Source: an uncultured Hippea sp. (GTDB taxonomy: Bacteria > Campylobacterota_A > Desulfurellia > JAADFJ01). Taken from it: DNA of 54,849 nucleotides. A model generated the notes under the pieces. That model saw only the letters and a program-made list of their open reading frames with translations, was not told the DNA's origin and searched no databases. The DNA lies in NCBI GenBank assembly GCA_913009315.1, contig CAJVZA010000003.1, positions 1-54,849 on the forward strand. Direction: 5' to 3'. Every line of letters starts with the position of its first letter. Within the stretch, counting starts at the first letter, position 1. The position numbers and the translations under genes were made by a program. Of the stretch, positions 27,356 to 36,231 are shown one piece after another.

Positions 27356-28055
27356 TATTAGTCTCCTTTACAATATTTTCCAGAACTTTTTCAGGATTAT
27401 TGGATTTGTAAATAGGGCGGCCTACTACAATATAATCGGCGCCGTTTTCAATAGCCTCCCTCGGAGTTGCAGTTCTCTGCTGATCAAATTTTGAGGCTCC
27501 TTTGGGTCTTATTCCGGGCGTAATAATCAACTTGTTCCCTATCTGTTTCCTTAGTCTTTTAAGCTCGTGAGATGATGCAATGATTCCGTCCATGCCGGAT
27601 TTTATTGCGGTCTCCGTGAGCAGCATTGCCATATCGGATGCCTGATACGGTATGTTAAGATCCGATGCAATGTCGGATGCAGACAGTGACGTCAACACCG
27701 TAACGGCTATAAGAAACGGACCTCTTTTGCCGGTTTCATCCTGATATCTTTTTACACCGTTAACTGCGGCCTTCATCATTTTTCTTCCGCCAAGAGTATG
27801 AAGACTCAGGAAGCTGGTGCCGAGCATGGAAGCCTGATATATAGCATTTTCTACAGTATTAGGTATATCATGATACTTAAGATCCAAAAATACTTTTGCG
27901 AATTCGGCCATTCTTCGAACAATATTCGGTCCGTACTTTGTAAATAGAATTGATCCGACTTTTATTGCGGCAAGGTTGTCCGATAGTCGTTTGGCAAGAT
28001 CAACAGCCCCCGTTTCCGTTTCAATATCATCTGCAAATATTACATACTTTTTCAT
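27327..28055 (-). CDS. pyrF: Orotidine 5'-phosphate decarboxylase
   Basis: Decarboxylates OMP to UMP. The catalytic Asp-Lys-Asp array is in FLDLKYHDIPNTV (Asp 58, Lys 60, Asp 63), with IIASSHELKRLRKQIG and ITPGIRPKGASKFDQQR later, and GADYIVVGRPIY near the end for phosphate binding. Length is 242 residues. Its start overlaps nusB by 4 bases and its end overlaps pyrE. Confidence 0.96.
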   Translation of the reverse strand: MKKYVIFADDIETETGAVDLAKRLSDNLAAIKVGSILFTKYGPNIVRRMAEFAKVFLDLKYHDIPNTVENAIYQASMLGTSFLSLHTLGGRKMMKAAVNGVKRYQDETGKRGPFLIAVTVLTSLSASDIASDLNIPYQASDMAMLLTETAIKSGMDGIIASSHELKRLRKQIGNKLIITPGIRPKGASKFDQQRTATPREAIENGADYIVVGRPIYKSNNPEKVLENIVKETNIEDRSVEII

Positions 28056-28441
28056 ATCTTATCCAGTACTCCGTTTATAAGTGATGCGGCTTTCGGATCA
28101 GCATATATTTTTGCCAGTCTCACAGCCTCGTTTATAATCACAGCTCGGTCATTCAGATTGTTGATTAGCTCATATGCGCCAATCCTCAAAATTTCCTTTT
28201 CTATAATGTTAAGCTCTGAAAAATCCCATCCTTTCAGAAATTTCTTTATCTTTTCGTCTATCTCGTCTTTGTTCTGTTGTATTTCTCTTACATATTTATC
28301 GACAATCCGGCTTTCATTTTCATCGGTCACAGTAGATACGTCTTTAATTGTCTTTTCAATTGTCTTTTCAATCGGTGCATGATTCAGATCCATGGTATAC
28401 AATATCTTTAGGATATTTGACCGTACTTTTCTAAGTGACAT
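28052..28441 (-). CDS. nusB: Transcription antitermination factor NusB
   Basis: NusB binds boxA RNA with S10 in rRNA antitermination complexes. The 129-residue all-helical protein has the family C-terminal motifs LRIGAYELINNLN, AVIINEAVRLAKIYADPKAA and the terminal SLINGVLDKI. It follows ribH by 3 bases and overlaps pyrF by 4, a widespread ribH-nusB arrangement. Confidence 0.93.
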   Translation of the reverse strand: MSLRKVRSNILKILYTMDLNHAPIEKTIEKTIKDVSTVTDENESRIVDKYVREIQQNKDEIDEKIKKFLKGWDFSELNIIEKEILRIGAYELINNLNDRAVIINEAVRLAKIYADPKAASLINGVLDKI

Positions 28442-28444
28442 CTA

Positions 28445-28906
28445 TTAAAACTGCTTATAAAGATTTATCATTTCAATAAGTGCGGCTGCGGCACTGAAAC
28501 CTTTGTTGCCCATTTTACTTCCGGCTCTCTGGATTGCCTGTTCTGTTGTGTCCGTTGTCAAAACTCCAAATGAGATCGGAATATCGCTTGTAAGCGCCAG
28601 CTGAGCGACTCCTTTTGAAACTTCATTTGCTATATAATCAAAATGCGGGGTTTCTCCTCTTATAATGGCCCCTAATGAAAGGATTCCGTCGAATTCACTT
28701 TTTCTTAATAATCTGGATATAGCCATAGGTATTTCAAATGCTCCGGGAACCTTATACAACATGATATCGTCACTCTCTATTCCGTGTCTTGTGAATGAAT
28801 CAACCGCTCCTTCTATCAGCCTGCCTACTATTATGCTGTTGAATCTCGAGGCCACTATAGCAACTTTGTAGCCTTTTCCAATTAATTTACCCTCGATAAT
28901 ATTCAT
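28445..28906 (-). CDS. ribH: 6,7-dimethyl-8-ribityllumazine synthase
   Basis: Condenses the ribBA product with the pyrimidine from the ribD branch to form lumazine, the riboflavin precursor. The 153-residue protein shows VAIVASRFNSIIVGRLIEGA near 15-34, KVPGAFEIPMAISRLL near 52-67, GAIIRGETPHFDYIANEVSK near 85-104 with the active-site His, and GNKGFSAAAALIEM near the end. It abuts ribBA with no gap. Confidence 0.96.
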   Translation of the reverse strand: MNIIEGKLIGKGYKVAIVASRFNSIIVGRLIEGAVDSFTRHGIESDDIMLYKVPGAFEIPMAISRLLRKSEFDGILSLGAIIRGETPHFDYIANEVSKGVAQLALTSDIPISFGVLTTDTTEQAIQRAGSKMGNKGFSAAAALIEMINLYKQF

Positions 28907-30103
28907 CTACACCTCCTCAAGCAGATGCCCCATTTTAGTTTTTTTTGTAATCAGATAGTCTTTGTTGACGCAGTTCAGCCCTGTTTCGATGGGAATGCGT
29001 TCCACTACCTCCAGTTCATACCCTGAGAGTCCGACAATCTTTTTTGGATTATTCGTCAAAAGCTTCAACTTTTTTATTCCGAGATCCACTATTATTTGAG
29101 CACCTATGCCATAATTTCTCAAATCAGCCTTAAATCCAAGTTTTTCATTTGCCTCTACCGTATCGAGCCCCTCGTCCTGCAGATGATAAGCCTTTATTTT
29201 GTTAACAAGGCCGATTCCTCTTCCCTCCTGCTGAAGATAGATTACCGCTCCGGTTTTGGCTTTACTGATCATTTCAAGAGATTTGGATAATTGAGAGCCG
29301 CAATCGCATCTCAGGCTTCCAAGCACATCTCCCGTGAAGCAGGATGAGTGCACACGTACCAGTACGGGCGTGTTCCCGCTTACATCACCCTTTATGATTG
29401 CAACATGTTCTTTGTTGTCAATGAAATTTGTGTAAACTATAATTCTGAAATTTCCATATTTTGTTCGCAAATGCGCACTTGCCGCTCTCTGAATCAGTCT
29501 TTCGTGCTGCAGGCGGTATTTTACAATATCGGCAATTGTGACAATGGTTAAGTTGAATTTTTTTGCCATTTTCTCAAGTTGAGGCCTTCTCGACATTGTG
29601 CCGTCATCGTTCATTATTTCACATATAACGCCTGCCTCGTAAATGCCTGCCAGTCTTGCCAGATCAACAGAACCTTCGGTCTGGCCTACTCTGACTAAAA
29701 CGCCGCCTTTTTTTGCCCGCAGCGGAAAAATATGTCCGGGTCTTGCAAGATCCGCCGGTTTGGCATCAGGGCGTATGATTGTTTGAATGGTAGTTGCTCT
29801 GTCGGCTGCAGAAATTCCGGTTGTCGTGCCTCTTGCGGCGTCAACGGAAACCGTAAAGGCCGTTTTAAATTTGGAGTCGTTATCGATAACCATCAGCGGC
29901 AGTGCGAGCTGATCGGCCTTGCCGTTTGTCAGCGTTACGCATATTAGCCCTCTGCCGTGTTTACTCATAAAGTTTATTGCATCAGGTGTTGCAAATGCTG
30001 CGCCCATGCAAAGATCACCCTCATTTTCTCTGTCCTCGTCATCTACAAGAATAACCATTTTTCCGTTTCGTATCTCATCTATCGCTTTTCTAACACTATC
30101 CAT
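28907..30103 (-). CDS. ribBA: Bifunctional DHBP synthase / GTP cyclohydrolase II
   Basis: The N-terminal half makes 3,4-dihydroxy-2-butanone 4-phosphate (VDDEDRENEGDLCMGA, SKHGRGLICVTLTN, GHIFPLRAKKGGVLVRVGQT). The C-terminal half opens GTP (zinc-binding VHSSCFTGDVLGSLRCDCGS near 255-275 and YLQQEGRGIGLVNKIKAY). The open frame extends to 30121 from a TTG, but ATG 30103 is preferred because AGGAG lies seven bases before it and homologues begin near that point. It is first in the ribBA-ribH-nusB-pyrF-pyrE run and has its own promoter. Confidence 0.95.
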   Translation of the reverse strand: MDSVRKAIDEIRNGKMVILVDDEDRENEGDLCMGAAFATPDAINFMSKHGRGLICVTLTNGKADQLALPLMVIDNDSKFKTAFTVSVDAARGTTTGISAADRATTIQTIIRPDAKPADLARPGHIFPLRAKKGGVLVRVGQTEGSVDLARLAGIYEAGVICEIMNDDGTMSRRPQLEKMAKKFNLTIVTIADIVKYRLQHERLIQRAASAHLRTKYGNFRIIVYTNFIDNKEHVAIIKGDVSGNTPVLVRVHSSCFTGDVLGSLRCDCGSQLSKSLEMISKAKTGAVIYLQQEGRGIGLVNKIKAYHLQDEGLDTVEANEKLGFKADLRNYGIGAQIIVDLGIKKLKLLTNNPKKIVGLSGYELEVVERIPIETGLNCVNKDYLITKKTKMGHLLEEV

Positions 30104-30135
30104 TTTTGCTCCTGTTATCAATTCATCTATATTGT

Positions 30136-30163
30136 ATTATAGCACGTTTTTCAGAGTTATTAA
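30136..30163 (-). promoter_or_regulatory. Candidate promoter of the ribBA-ribH-nusB-pyrFE operon
   Basis: On the minus strand a perfect -10 TATAAT (30136-30141) stands 16 bases after a weak -35 TTAATA (30158-30163), about 33 bases before the ribBA start. No FMN riboswitch consensus is seen in the short leader. Confidence 0.5.
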
Positions 30164-30256
30164 CTCCCTTTGCGCTGCGATGCAAAAAAGTTACGCAGTT
30201 GATATATTGCGCAGCAGTCTTGCAATGTTACAGAATTAATCCAATCCCAAGTTCGT

Positions 30257-30330
30257 AAGGGCTGCCCCGTGCCTATCTTGTTAATGAATCGCAAGAAACA
30301 AACGGGCAACCACAAGGGATTGCCCCTACT
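30257..30330. repeat. REP-like inverted repeat between ribE and ribBA
   Basis: GGGCAA (30304-30309) and TTGCCC (30320-30325) form a hairpin ending one base before the ribE stop codon. A related GC-rich half, AGGGCTGCCCC, lies at 30259-30270. The GGGCAACCACAAGGG pattern is a widespread dispersed repeat type in bacterial genomes. On the minus strand it could serve as terminator or stabiliser behind ribE. Confidence 0.55.
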
Positions 30331-30898
30331 GCAGCGAGATCATTCTGCTTATATACCTTGCTACAATATCCGCCTCGATATTCAATTTCGCTCCGATTTT
30401 TTTTGTTTCCAGGGTTGTATGACTGAATGTGTAGGGAATTACCATCAGCGTCATCGTGCTGCCTGTTATCCGGTTAATAGTCAGGCTTATTCCTTCAAGA
30501 GCCACAGAGCCTTTTACTGCGAGAAAACGGGCTATCTTTTTATCAAATTGAACGGAAATCTCATGAAATCCATGCATATTTTTATGCTTTGTGAGAGTTG
30601 CCGTTCCGTCTAAATGTCCGGTTACGATATGCCCGTTAATGCCCTTATTTAGAGACAGAGCTTTTTCAAGATTTACGTGTCCGGCATATTTAAGATTGGA
30701 CAATCTCAGTGTTTCGTCAGAGGCATCAACCCAAAAGTAACCTTTTTCTATTTTTGCTGCAGTCAGACATGCGCCGCTTACCAGTACACTGTCGCCTTCG
30801 TTTAAAAGAAGCCCCGATCTTATTTTGATGCTTGCTCCCGAGGAGTAACTCCTTTTATCAACAATCTCTCCTATCTGCTCCACGATACCGCTAAACAT
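30326..30898 (-). CDS. ribE: Riboflavin synthase alpha subunit
   Basis: Dismutates two lumazine molecules to riboflavin. The protein has the tandem lumazine-binding barrel pattern: MFSGIVEQIGEI at the N-terminus, the first repeat ending near residue 95, then KGSVALEGISLTINRI in the second. ATG 30898 is chosen because all homologues begin MFSGIVE; a TTG one codon earlier is possible. The start lies inside the 3' end of ribD, so translation is coupled. Length is 190 residues, a little short at the C-terminus. Confidence 0.94.
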   Translation of the reverse strand: MFSGIVEQIGEIVDKRSYSSGASIKIRSGLLLNEGDSVLVSGACLTAAKIEKGYFWVDASDETLRLSNLKYAGHVNLEKALSLNKGINGHIVTGHLDGTATLTKHKNMHGFHEISVQFDKKIARFLAVKGSVALEGISLTINRITGSTMTLMVIPYTFSHTTLETKKIGAKLNIEADIVARYISRMISLQ

Positions 30899-31964
30899 CA
30901 AAGTATCCCGACATCACTATGTCTTTGCCGATCTTTCTGCACTCTGTTTTTTTCAGGATTATCGCATTTTTCATAAAATCGACACCTTTTCCCTGAAAAA
31001 GAGGAATACCGCTTCCTCCCAGAAATTTTGGAGCTATGAAAATAAAGGCTTTATCGTACAGATGTTTTTCTAAAAATGATTTATGAATAAGCGATCCGCC
31101 TTCTACGAAAATACTCATAATTCCCATCTCAAAAATTGTGCCTAAAACCTGCTTAATGTCAAGCATACCTTTGTTGCTATTGACCTTTTTTATAATAATT
31201 TTCTTATCTATAGATTTATGTTTTGCGTCATCTGTCTCGTTGTCACAAAATATCACCAGATTATCGGGCTGCGATAAGAGATTCGGATAATCCAGAGATA
31301 GTTTGCCATCAAGTATAATACGATAAAATTTCCCTGCCTTTTTATATGGCATAAGTACAGGGTTATCGCTTTTTGCCGTTTTTGCTCCTATTAGTATCGA
31401 GTCATATCTTGCCCGCAGTCTTTTTGAGTATCTTCTTGAAATGTGTCCCGATATCCAGCCGCTGTCGCCTGCGGTCGTTGCGATTTGTCCATCCAGAGTT
31501 ACGGCAGCTTTCATAACAACAAACGGACGCTTTCTATTTACATTAGTTATGAATACTTCATTAATTTTTCTTGCTGCTTGTCTGCATACTCCAACCTTTA
31601 CCGTTATTCCCGATTGTCTTAGTCGTTTTATGCCTCCCGCCGCAGCCGGATTCGGATCTTCCGTCGCAATAATAACGGTTTTGATGCCGCTGTTTATTAT
31701 AGCAGATGTGCATGGAGGCGTTCTGCCGTAGTGATCGCAAGGCTCAAGCGTAATATACATTTCCGCACCATCTGCATCAATTCCGGCAATTTTGAGCGCC
31801 TCAATTTCTGCATGAGCCTCTCCCGCCTTATGATGATACCCCGCGGCAATCAGACGATTATTTTTAACGATGGCTGCTCCCACCGCAGGATTCGGAGATG
31901 TTGATCCTATCGCTTTTGCAGCCTGCCTTAGAGCAATCCTCATCCAGTATTCATCTTTATGCAT
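30891..31964 (-). CDS. ribD: Bifunctional pyrimidine deaminase / reductase RibD
   Basis: The N-terminal zinc deaminase domain (PNPAVGAAIVKNNRLIAAGY, then AGEAHAEIEAL and TLEPCDHYGRTPPC with the ligand His and Cys) and a C-terminal NADPH reductase domain (FVVMKAAVTLDGQIATTAGD, near residues 146-165) act on the GTP cyclohydrolase II product. Length is 357. The start has no clear Shine-Dalgarno sequence, so expression may be low. The next gene, ribE, overlaps by 8 bases. No riboswitch is seen in the 73-base gap upstream. Confidence 0.95.
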   Translation of the reverse strand: MHKDEYWMRIALRQAAKAIGSTSPNPAVGAAIVKNNRLIAAGYHHKAGEAHAEIEALKIAGIDADGAEMYITLEPCDHYGRTPPCTSAIINSGIKTVIIATEDPNPAAAGGIKRLRQSGITVKVGVCRQAARKINEVFITNVNRKRPFVVMKAAVTLDGQIATTAGDSGWISGHISRRYSKRLRARYDSILIGAKTAKSDNPVLMPYKKAGKFYRIILDGKLSLDYPNLLSQPDNLVIFCDNETDDAKHKSIDKKIIIKKVNSNKGMLDIKQVLGTIFEMGIMSIFVEGGSLIHKSFLEKHLYDKAFIFIAPKFLGGSGIPLFQGKGVDFMKNAIILKKTECRKIGKDIVMSGYFDV

Positions 31965-32037
31965 CGTTTAGTTTTTTCGTAATTTAAATAACATTGTATT
32001 ATCAGCCATGCCTTCCTTCATAAAGTCGATTTTCCAG

Positions 32038-32892
32038 TTACCTGTTTATGCATCTTTTTACGGTATCTTTTAACGCATCATCTTTTAACGCAAAATCAAT
32101 CGTTGCTTCGAGCATGCCCGGCTTGCTCCCGCAGTCGTATCTTTTTCCGGAGAATTTAAAGCCGTAAACAGGTTCGTTTTGCGCCATAAGATTTATCGCA
32201 TCCGTAAGCTGTATTTCGTCGCCTTTGTCGGGGTTTGTCTGTTTCAGATATCCGAATATTGATTCTGAAAGTATGTATCTTCCAACTACGGCCAGATCTG
32301 ATGGTGCGTTTTCCGGATCAGGCTTCTCAACGAGTCGTTTAATTTTATATATTGTGCCGTCTTGAGATTCCGCTTCAATTATGCCGTATTTGCTGATATC
32401 TGTTTTATCTACCTTCATTATCGCCACTACTGATCCGCCGGTTTTATTATAGACATCCATCATCTGTTTTAGTACGGGAATCGCCGAATCTATAATATCA
32501 TCAGTCAGCACTACTGCAAAAGGCTCTTCTATGACCGGTTCAGCCCGCAGAATCGCGTGTCCCAGTCCAAGCGGATTCTTTTGACGAATATAGATATATG
32601 TTGCGCGGTCCGAAAGCCGGTTGGAATCTGCTATAAGATTTTCCTTTCCCTTAAATCTTAAAAGCGACTCTAATTCGTAGGAATGATCGAAGTAGTCCGC
32701 TACAGCTCTTTTTCCCCTTCCCGTGATGAGAATCATTTTGTCTATTCCGCTTTTGATCGCTTCCTCAACTCCATAATGTATAAGCGGTTTATCTATGAGA
32801 GTCAGCATCTCTTTCGGTACGGATTTTGTAGCAGGCAGAAAACGGGTCCCAAATCCACCCACCGGAAAAACAGCTTTAGTTATCGGTTTCAT
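32038..32892 (-). CDS. galU: UTP--glucose-1-phosphate uridylyltransferase
   Basis: Makes UDP-glucose for surface polysaccharides. The nucleotidyltransferase signature AVFPVGGFGTRFLPATKS (residues 8-25) is followed by the conserved VPKEML, and LTDDIIDS, RLVEKPDPENAPSDLAVVGR and YDCGSKPGMLEA appear later. Length is 284 residues. AAGGAGG precedes the ATG. It appears monocistronic, with a 238-base gap to hemB in which I see no gene. Confidence 0.95.
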   Translation of the reverse strand: MKPITKAVFPVGGFGTRFLPATKSVPKEMLTLIDKPLIHYGVEEAIKSGIDKMILITGRGKRAVADYFDHSYELESLLRFKGKENLIADSNRLSDRATYIYIRQKNPLGLGHAILRAEPVIEEPFAVVLTDDIIDSAIPVLKQMMDVYNKTGGSVVAIMKVDKTDISKYGIIEAESQDGTIYKIKRLVEKPDPENAPSDLAVVGRYILSESIFGYLKQTNPDKGDEIQLTDAINLMAQNEPVYGFKFSGKRYDCGSKPGMLEATIDFALKDDALKDTVKRCINR

Positions 32893-33130
32893 CGTTCCTC
32901 CTTGGAATTAATTTTATCTATATTCTGCTTGCTGCTATGATTACATTAAGTATGGCTGTCTTCGTATAACTTATCCTGAACCCCGAATTTATCTTGTGCG
33001 TTACAAATTCCGGCAATACAATTATTGCCTGCAGCTTGCGCTTTATCGGCGGATTTGGATTTTCAATTTGAAACGCCCGAAATAGGTATTCATAATATAT
33101 CTAAAAAACCGCTGCTAATAAATTTAAATT

Positions 33131-34111
33131 TCAGGATATTTTTCCCTCTTCGGCAATCTCTTTGGCAAAATATGTAATAATCAGGTCAGCACCGGCTCTT
33201 TTTATCGATATCAACGATTCGTCTCTTACCGCCTTTTCATCAATATATCCAGCTTTGGCGGCGGCTTTAATCATCGAATATTCACCCGAAACATTATAGG
33301 CGGCAAGAGGAAGGTTAAAATTTTCCTTTATCCTGTGAATTATATCGAGATAGCTCAAAGCCGGTTTGACCATTATCATGTCTGCTCCCTCTTCTACATC
33401 AAGAGCAACTTCCCGCAATGCTTCATCTGAGTTTGCAGGATCCATCTGATAGCTTTTTCTATCTCCGAATTGAGGTGCAGATTCGACTGCGTCTCTAAAA
33501 GGACCATAGAATGCGGAAGCATATTTTGCCGAATATGAAAGAATTATAGTGTTCTGGAATCCCGATTGATCTAAAGTTTTTCTGATGGCTCCGACCATTC
33601 CGTCAATCATGCCCGAAGGCGCAACCATATCTGCGCCGGCTTTCGCATAGCTTATTGCTTCTTTCCCGAGGTTAATAAGCGTAGGTTTGTCCAGCAACTC
33701 ACCATTTCCGGATATAACTCCGCAATGCCCATGGGTCGTATATTCGCAGAAACAAGCATCGGCTACAACGGCAATATCAGGGTATTTTTCCTTAATTTTT
33801 CTTATGGTTTGCTGAACCAGTCCGTTATCATTCCACGCTTCGCTGCCGATATCATCTTTTTTTTCAGGGATTCCGAAGATCAGCAGAGCTCTGATTCCCG
33901 CCTCATAACTTTGTTTGACCTCATCCATTATCCTGTCTACGGAAAATTGATATATGCCGGGCATTGAATTAATTGGATTCTTAACAGATTTTCCCGGCTT
34001 TACAAATATGGGATAGATCAAATTCTCCAATCTCAGGCGGGTTTCTCTTGTCATATTTCTTATTGTATCGTTTTTTCTTAATCTTCTTAAGCGGACATAT
34101 GGAAATGACAT
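33131..34111 (-). CDS. hemB: Delta-aminolevulinic acid dehydratase (porphobilinogen synthase)
   Basis: Condenses two ALA molecules to porphobilinogen. The two Schiff-base lysines are in [17 protein letters not shown] (near 195) and [12 protein letters not shown] (near 248). The three zinc-binding cysteines are in [15 protein letters not shown] near residues 117-131, indicating a zinc-dependent form. Length is 326. GGAGG precedes the ATG. The later heme genes are in a separate cluster at 46.6-51 kb. Confidence 0.96.
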   Translation of the reverse strand: MSFPYVRLRRLRKNDTIRNMTRETRLRLENLIYPIFVKPGKSVKNPINSMPGIYQFSVDRIMDEVKQSYEAGIRALLIFGIPEKKDDIGSEAWNDNGLVQQTIRKIKEKYPDIAVVADACFCEYTTHGHCGVISGNGELLDKPTLINLGKEAISYAKAGADMVAPSGMIDGMVGAIRKTLDQSGFQNTIILSYSAKYASAFYGPFRDAVESAPQFGDRKSYQMDPANSDEALREVALDVEEGADMIMVKPALSYLDIIHRIKENFNLPLAAYNVSGEYSMIKAAAKAGYIDEKAVRDESLISIKRAGADLIITYFAKEIAEEGKIS

Positions 34112-34309
34112 TGATTTGCCTCCGGATTATGGTTTTTGCATCAAATGCGCTTTTATTATATACTTAAACATAATGATATCAAATGATATTTTAGGTAGGG
34201 CGTGCGCTTATTGTGCAATGGTATCATTATGTTGGGTAACACTGCATATACACAATGTTGGTCGGTACCTTGCGGATTTTGGACAAATAAACCGTAAGTT
34301 CTTTTCAAT

Positions 34310-34588
34310 CTACCTGTAACTCTGTTTCCGGTGCTCTGCAACGATCATAAAAACGGTCTTCTCTTTTTCATCAATCTGGTAAAAAAACCTGTAGTTTCCG
34401 ATGCGGTATCTCCATGTGTGTGGGGTAAAATCCCTCAGCTTCTTGATATTGGGGCCAAAGCTGGGATTTTCTTTGAGTTGCGGATATACATAATACCTCA
34501 GCTTTTTAAGGATCTTTTTCTGGTGCCCTTCAAAATCGGTGTCTATATCTTTAGTAAAGCCTTCCGTTTCAAAAATTCGGTAATTCAC
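34310..34588 (-). CDS. RelE/ParE family toxin
   Basis: A 92-residue basic protein of the RelE/ParE type, expected to act as an mRNA interferase or gyrase poison. The core pattern NIKKLRDFTPHTWRYRIGNY and RFFYQIDEKEKTVFMIVAEH, with a final HRKQSYR, matches the family beta-sheet and C-terminal basic residues. The start overlaps the preceding antitoxin gene by 4 bases, which is typical of type II toxin-antitoxin operons. Confidence 0.82.
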   Translation of the reverse strand: MNYRIFETEGFTKDIDTDFEGHQKKILKKLRYYVYPQLKENPSFGPNIKKLRDFTPHTWRYRIGNYRFFYQIDEKEKTVFMIVAEHRKQSYR

Positions 34589-34827
34589 TCAACAAAACGC
34601 CCTTTTATCTCTTTTGCTTCCGCTGTTCCTCTTTTGAGCCTTTGTGTCAATACAGGATTTGCAAGAATATCTTCCATCTCAATGCGGTCAACAAAGATCT
34701 CCTCTTCCAGTTTTCTTAGGGCCAGGGTTTCGATGAGATTGGAAATGGGACGCCTTTCTGCTCCTGCAGCAGCCAGAAACTTCCGGTATGTTTCATCGGA
34801 GAGCCTCAGGGTAATCGTTTTGGGCAT
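34585..34827 (-). CDS. Antitoxin of the RelE/ParE pair, ribbon-helix-helix type
   Basis: An 80-residue protein starting PKTITLRLSDETYRKFLAAA, a ribbon-helix-helix DNA-binding beginning, with a charged C-terminus that should wrap the toxin. The open frame extends further upstream, but ATG 34827 has AGGAGG seven bases before it. The long extension would also overlap the promoter. Confidence 0.75.
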   Translation of the reverse strand: MPKTITLRLSDETYRKFLAAAGAERRPISNLIETLALRKLEEEIFVDRIEMEDILANPVLTQRLKRGTAEAKEIKGRFVE

Positions 34828-34855
34828 GGCAGAACCTCCTATTCGTTTTAACTTA

Positions 34856-34883
34856 ATTATATTCTTTTTCGTTCTAAATGCAA
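34856..34883 (-). promoter_or_regulatory. Promoter of the RelE-type toxin-antitoxin operon
   Basis: On the minus strand TTGCAT (34878-34883), a 16-base spacer and a perfect TATAAT (34856-34861) lie 29 bases before the antitoxin start. Confidence 0.6.
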
Positions 34884-35038
34884 CCTGCAGAACGCCATCG
34901 GGATCTATCATCTAAAATACGATGACAAACCCCGACAATTTTTCTTATACACAAAAGCCAAAAGTCGAAAAAAGTAAAAAGTAAAGCTCTGACCCCGCTA
35001 CCTGATTCAATTATGGATTCAAGAGGTAATTCGTATGC

Positions 35039-35066
35039 TTGACAAAACAGTAATCTTTACTATAAT
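35039..35066 (+). promoter_or_regulatory. Full-consensus sigma70 promoter of vapBC
   Basis: TTGACA (35039-35044), a 16-base spacer and TATAAT (35061-35066): both hexamers are perfect. The -10 lies inside the 31-base palindrome at 35051-35081. Confidence 0.85.
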
Positions 35067-35081
35067 TTATAGTAAAGATTA
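35051..35081 (+). promoter_or_regulatory. Perfect 31-bp palindromic operator overlapping the vapBC -10 box
   Basis: Two perfect 15-base arms (TAATCTTTACTATAA and its complement) surround a single central T. The site covers the -10 box and probable transcription start, so binding by the AbrB-type antitoxin would autoregulate the operon. Confidence 0.85.
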
Positions 35082-35097
35082 TTAAAGGAGGCTTAAT

Positions 35098-35352
35098 ATG
35101 CCTAAAGTTGCGACAAAGCTTAGAATATCGAAAAAAGGCCAAATAAGTATTCCAAAGCGTGTACGAGAGAAATTAGGCATAGTTCCGGGAGATATGGTTG
35201 CCTTTGAACAAGTAGATGAAGGGTTTATCTTAAAAAAGAAGAAAACCGTATTTGATTATATAGGATGTATCCGGCCTAAGAAGGAGATAGACATCAAAGA
35301 GCTCATAGAAAAGGCAAGAAAGGAATCGGGAGCCAAAAGATCTCTGCTATAG
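35098..35352 (+). CDS. vapB: VapB-type antitoxin, AbrB/MazE swapped-hairpin family
   Basis: An 84-residue protein with the SpoVT-AbrB DNA-binding fold: ISKKGQISIPKRVREKLGI (residues 9-27) followed by PGDMVAFEQVDEGFILKKK. The C-terminal part (KEIDIKELIEKARKE) is the likely toxin-binding segment. AGGAGG precedes the ATG. The stop overlaps the next gene's GTG by one base. Confidence 0.88.
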   Translation: MPKVATKLRISKKGQISIPKRVREKLGIVPGDMVAFEQVDEGFILKKKKTVFDYIGCIRPKKEIDIKELIEKARKESGAKRSLL

Positions 35353-35756
35353 TGTTAGATACAAATTTTATATTATCTTTATTCATACAACGGCAATATA
35401 CAGATAGGGCAAAGGAGCTGCTGAATAAATTTATAGCAAACAAAAACAGGATTTTTGTGCCGCAGCAGGCTATTGCAGAAACCGTGTATGTGCTGGAAAA
35501 CATTCATAAAGCAGATAGCTCAATCGGAAAATTGTCAAAAAGGGAAATTAAGGAGATGTTAGAAAGCCTGATAGATACTCCAAAAATTAAAATAGAAAAA
35601 GAGATCCCGACAAGAGAGGCGTTGGATCTTTATCATCAATTGAATATCAGCTTTGGAGATTGCCTAATATACACAACGGCAAAGCAAAATCACATCAGTT
35701 CAATAGCCACCTTTGATGCGGATTTTGATAGATTGGATATAGAAATTGTGCATTAA
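35352..35756 (+). CDS. vapC: VapC-type PIN-domain ribonuclease toxin
   Basis: A 134-residue PIN-domain protein. Conserved acidic residues are in LDTNFIL (Asp 3), AIAETVYVLE (Glu near 42) and SFGDCLIYTTAKQ (Asp near 99), with ATFDADFDRL near 119-128. VapC toxins cut tRNA or other structured RNA. GTG start, coupled to vapB by a one-base overlap. Confidence 0.88.
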   Translation: MLDTNFILSLFIQRQYTDRAKELLNKFIANKNRIFVPQQAIAETVYVLENIHKADSSIGKLSKREIKEMLESLIDTPKIKIEKEIPTREALDLYHQLNISFGDCLIYTTAKQNHISSIATFDADFDRLDIEIVH

Positions 35757-36134
35757 CTGTCTCCATATTTGACATAGCTCCCTCCTTTTTTTGATTTGAA
35801 CTTATAATTTTATCCGTATCAGCTAAAACCGGCAGGCTTATTTCTCTGTCGTTGATTAAAAATAAAGGTATCTCTAAAAGTTCTATGCGGATCTACAGAA
35901 GACAGATATTAGAAGTGATATTTGATGAGCTGTTTTTTGAAGACTTTATGTATAGTTATTTTTCCAAACAATACCGGAACGAACGGTCGGAATACCGCAC
36001 TCAAAATCAATATCCTTGACCTTGAGTGTGAGGCATTCCTGCAATTTTGGTCCGCCTCTGTAAAATCCGCAAACCGTCTCAACCATGCAGGATAAAATAA
36101 CAGCATTTTCAACCATTTTGTTTCAATTATTCGC
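35757..36134. other. Gene-poor stretch between vapC and the isochorismatase-like gene
   Basis: No convincing gene is seen here. A 44-codon open frame from 35887 has no recognised family and no strong ribosome binding site. A GAGGGAGCT-like purine tract occurs near 35780 on the minus strand. The stretch looks like decayed intergenic or former gene sequence. Confidence 0.4.
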
Positions 36135-36164
36135 TTGACCTTTTAAACGAGAGGAAGGTATAAT
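36135..36164 (+). promoter_or_regulatory. Candidate promoter of the isochorismatase-like cassette
   Basis: TTGACC (36135-36140), an 18-base spacer and a perfect TATAAT (36159-36164). The ATG overlapping the -10 box (36163) has GAGGAAGG before it and opens a 22-codon frame that ends directly before the next gene, so a downstream leader peptide is conceivable. Confidence 0.5.
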
Positions 36165-36231
36165 GAAATGCTTTGGTAAAAAAGCGGCAGGCCGGATAAT
36201 ATATGATGTTATACCAATAAGGAGAATGTAA

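Noticed and set aside
30104-32037. FMN riboswitch expected near the rib genes
   Set aside because: Neither the leader before ribBA nor the gap before ribD contains the conserved FMN aptamer segments.
35887-36021. 44-codon frame in the gap after vapC
   Set aside because: No family, weak initiation context and no continuation; treated as non-coding.
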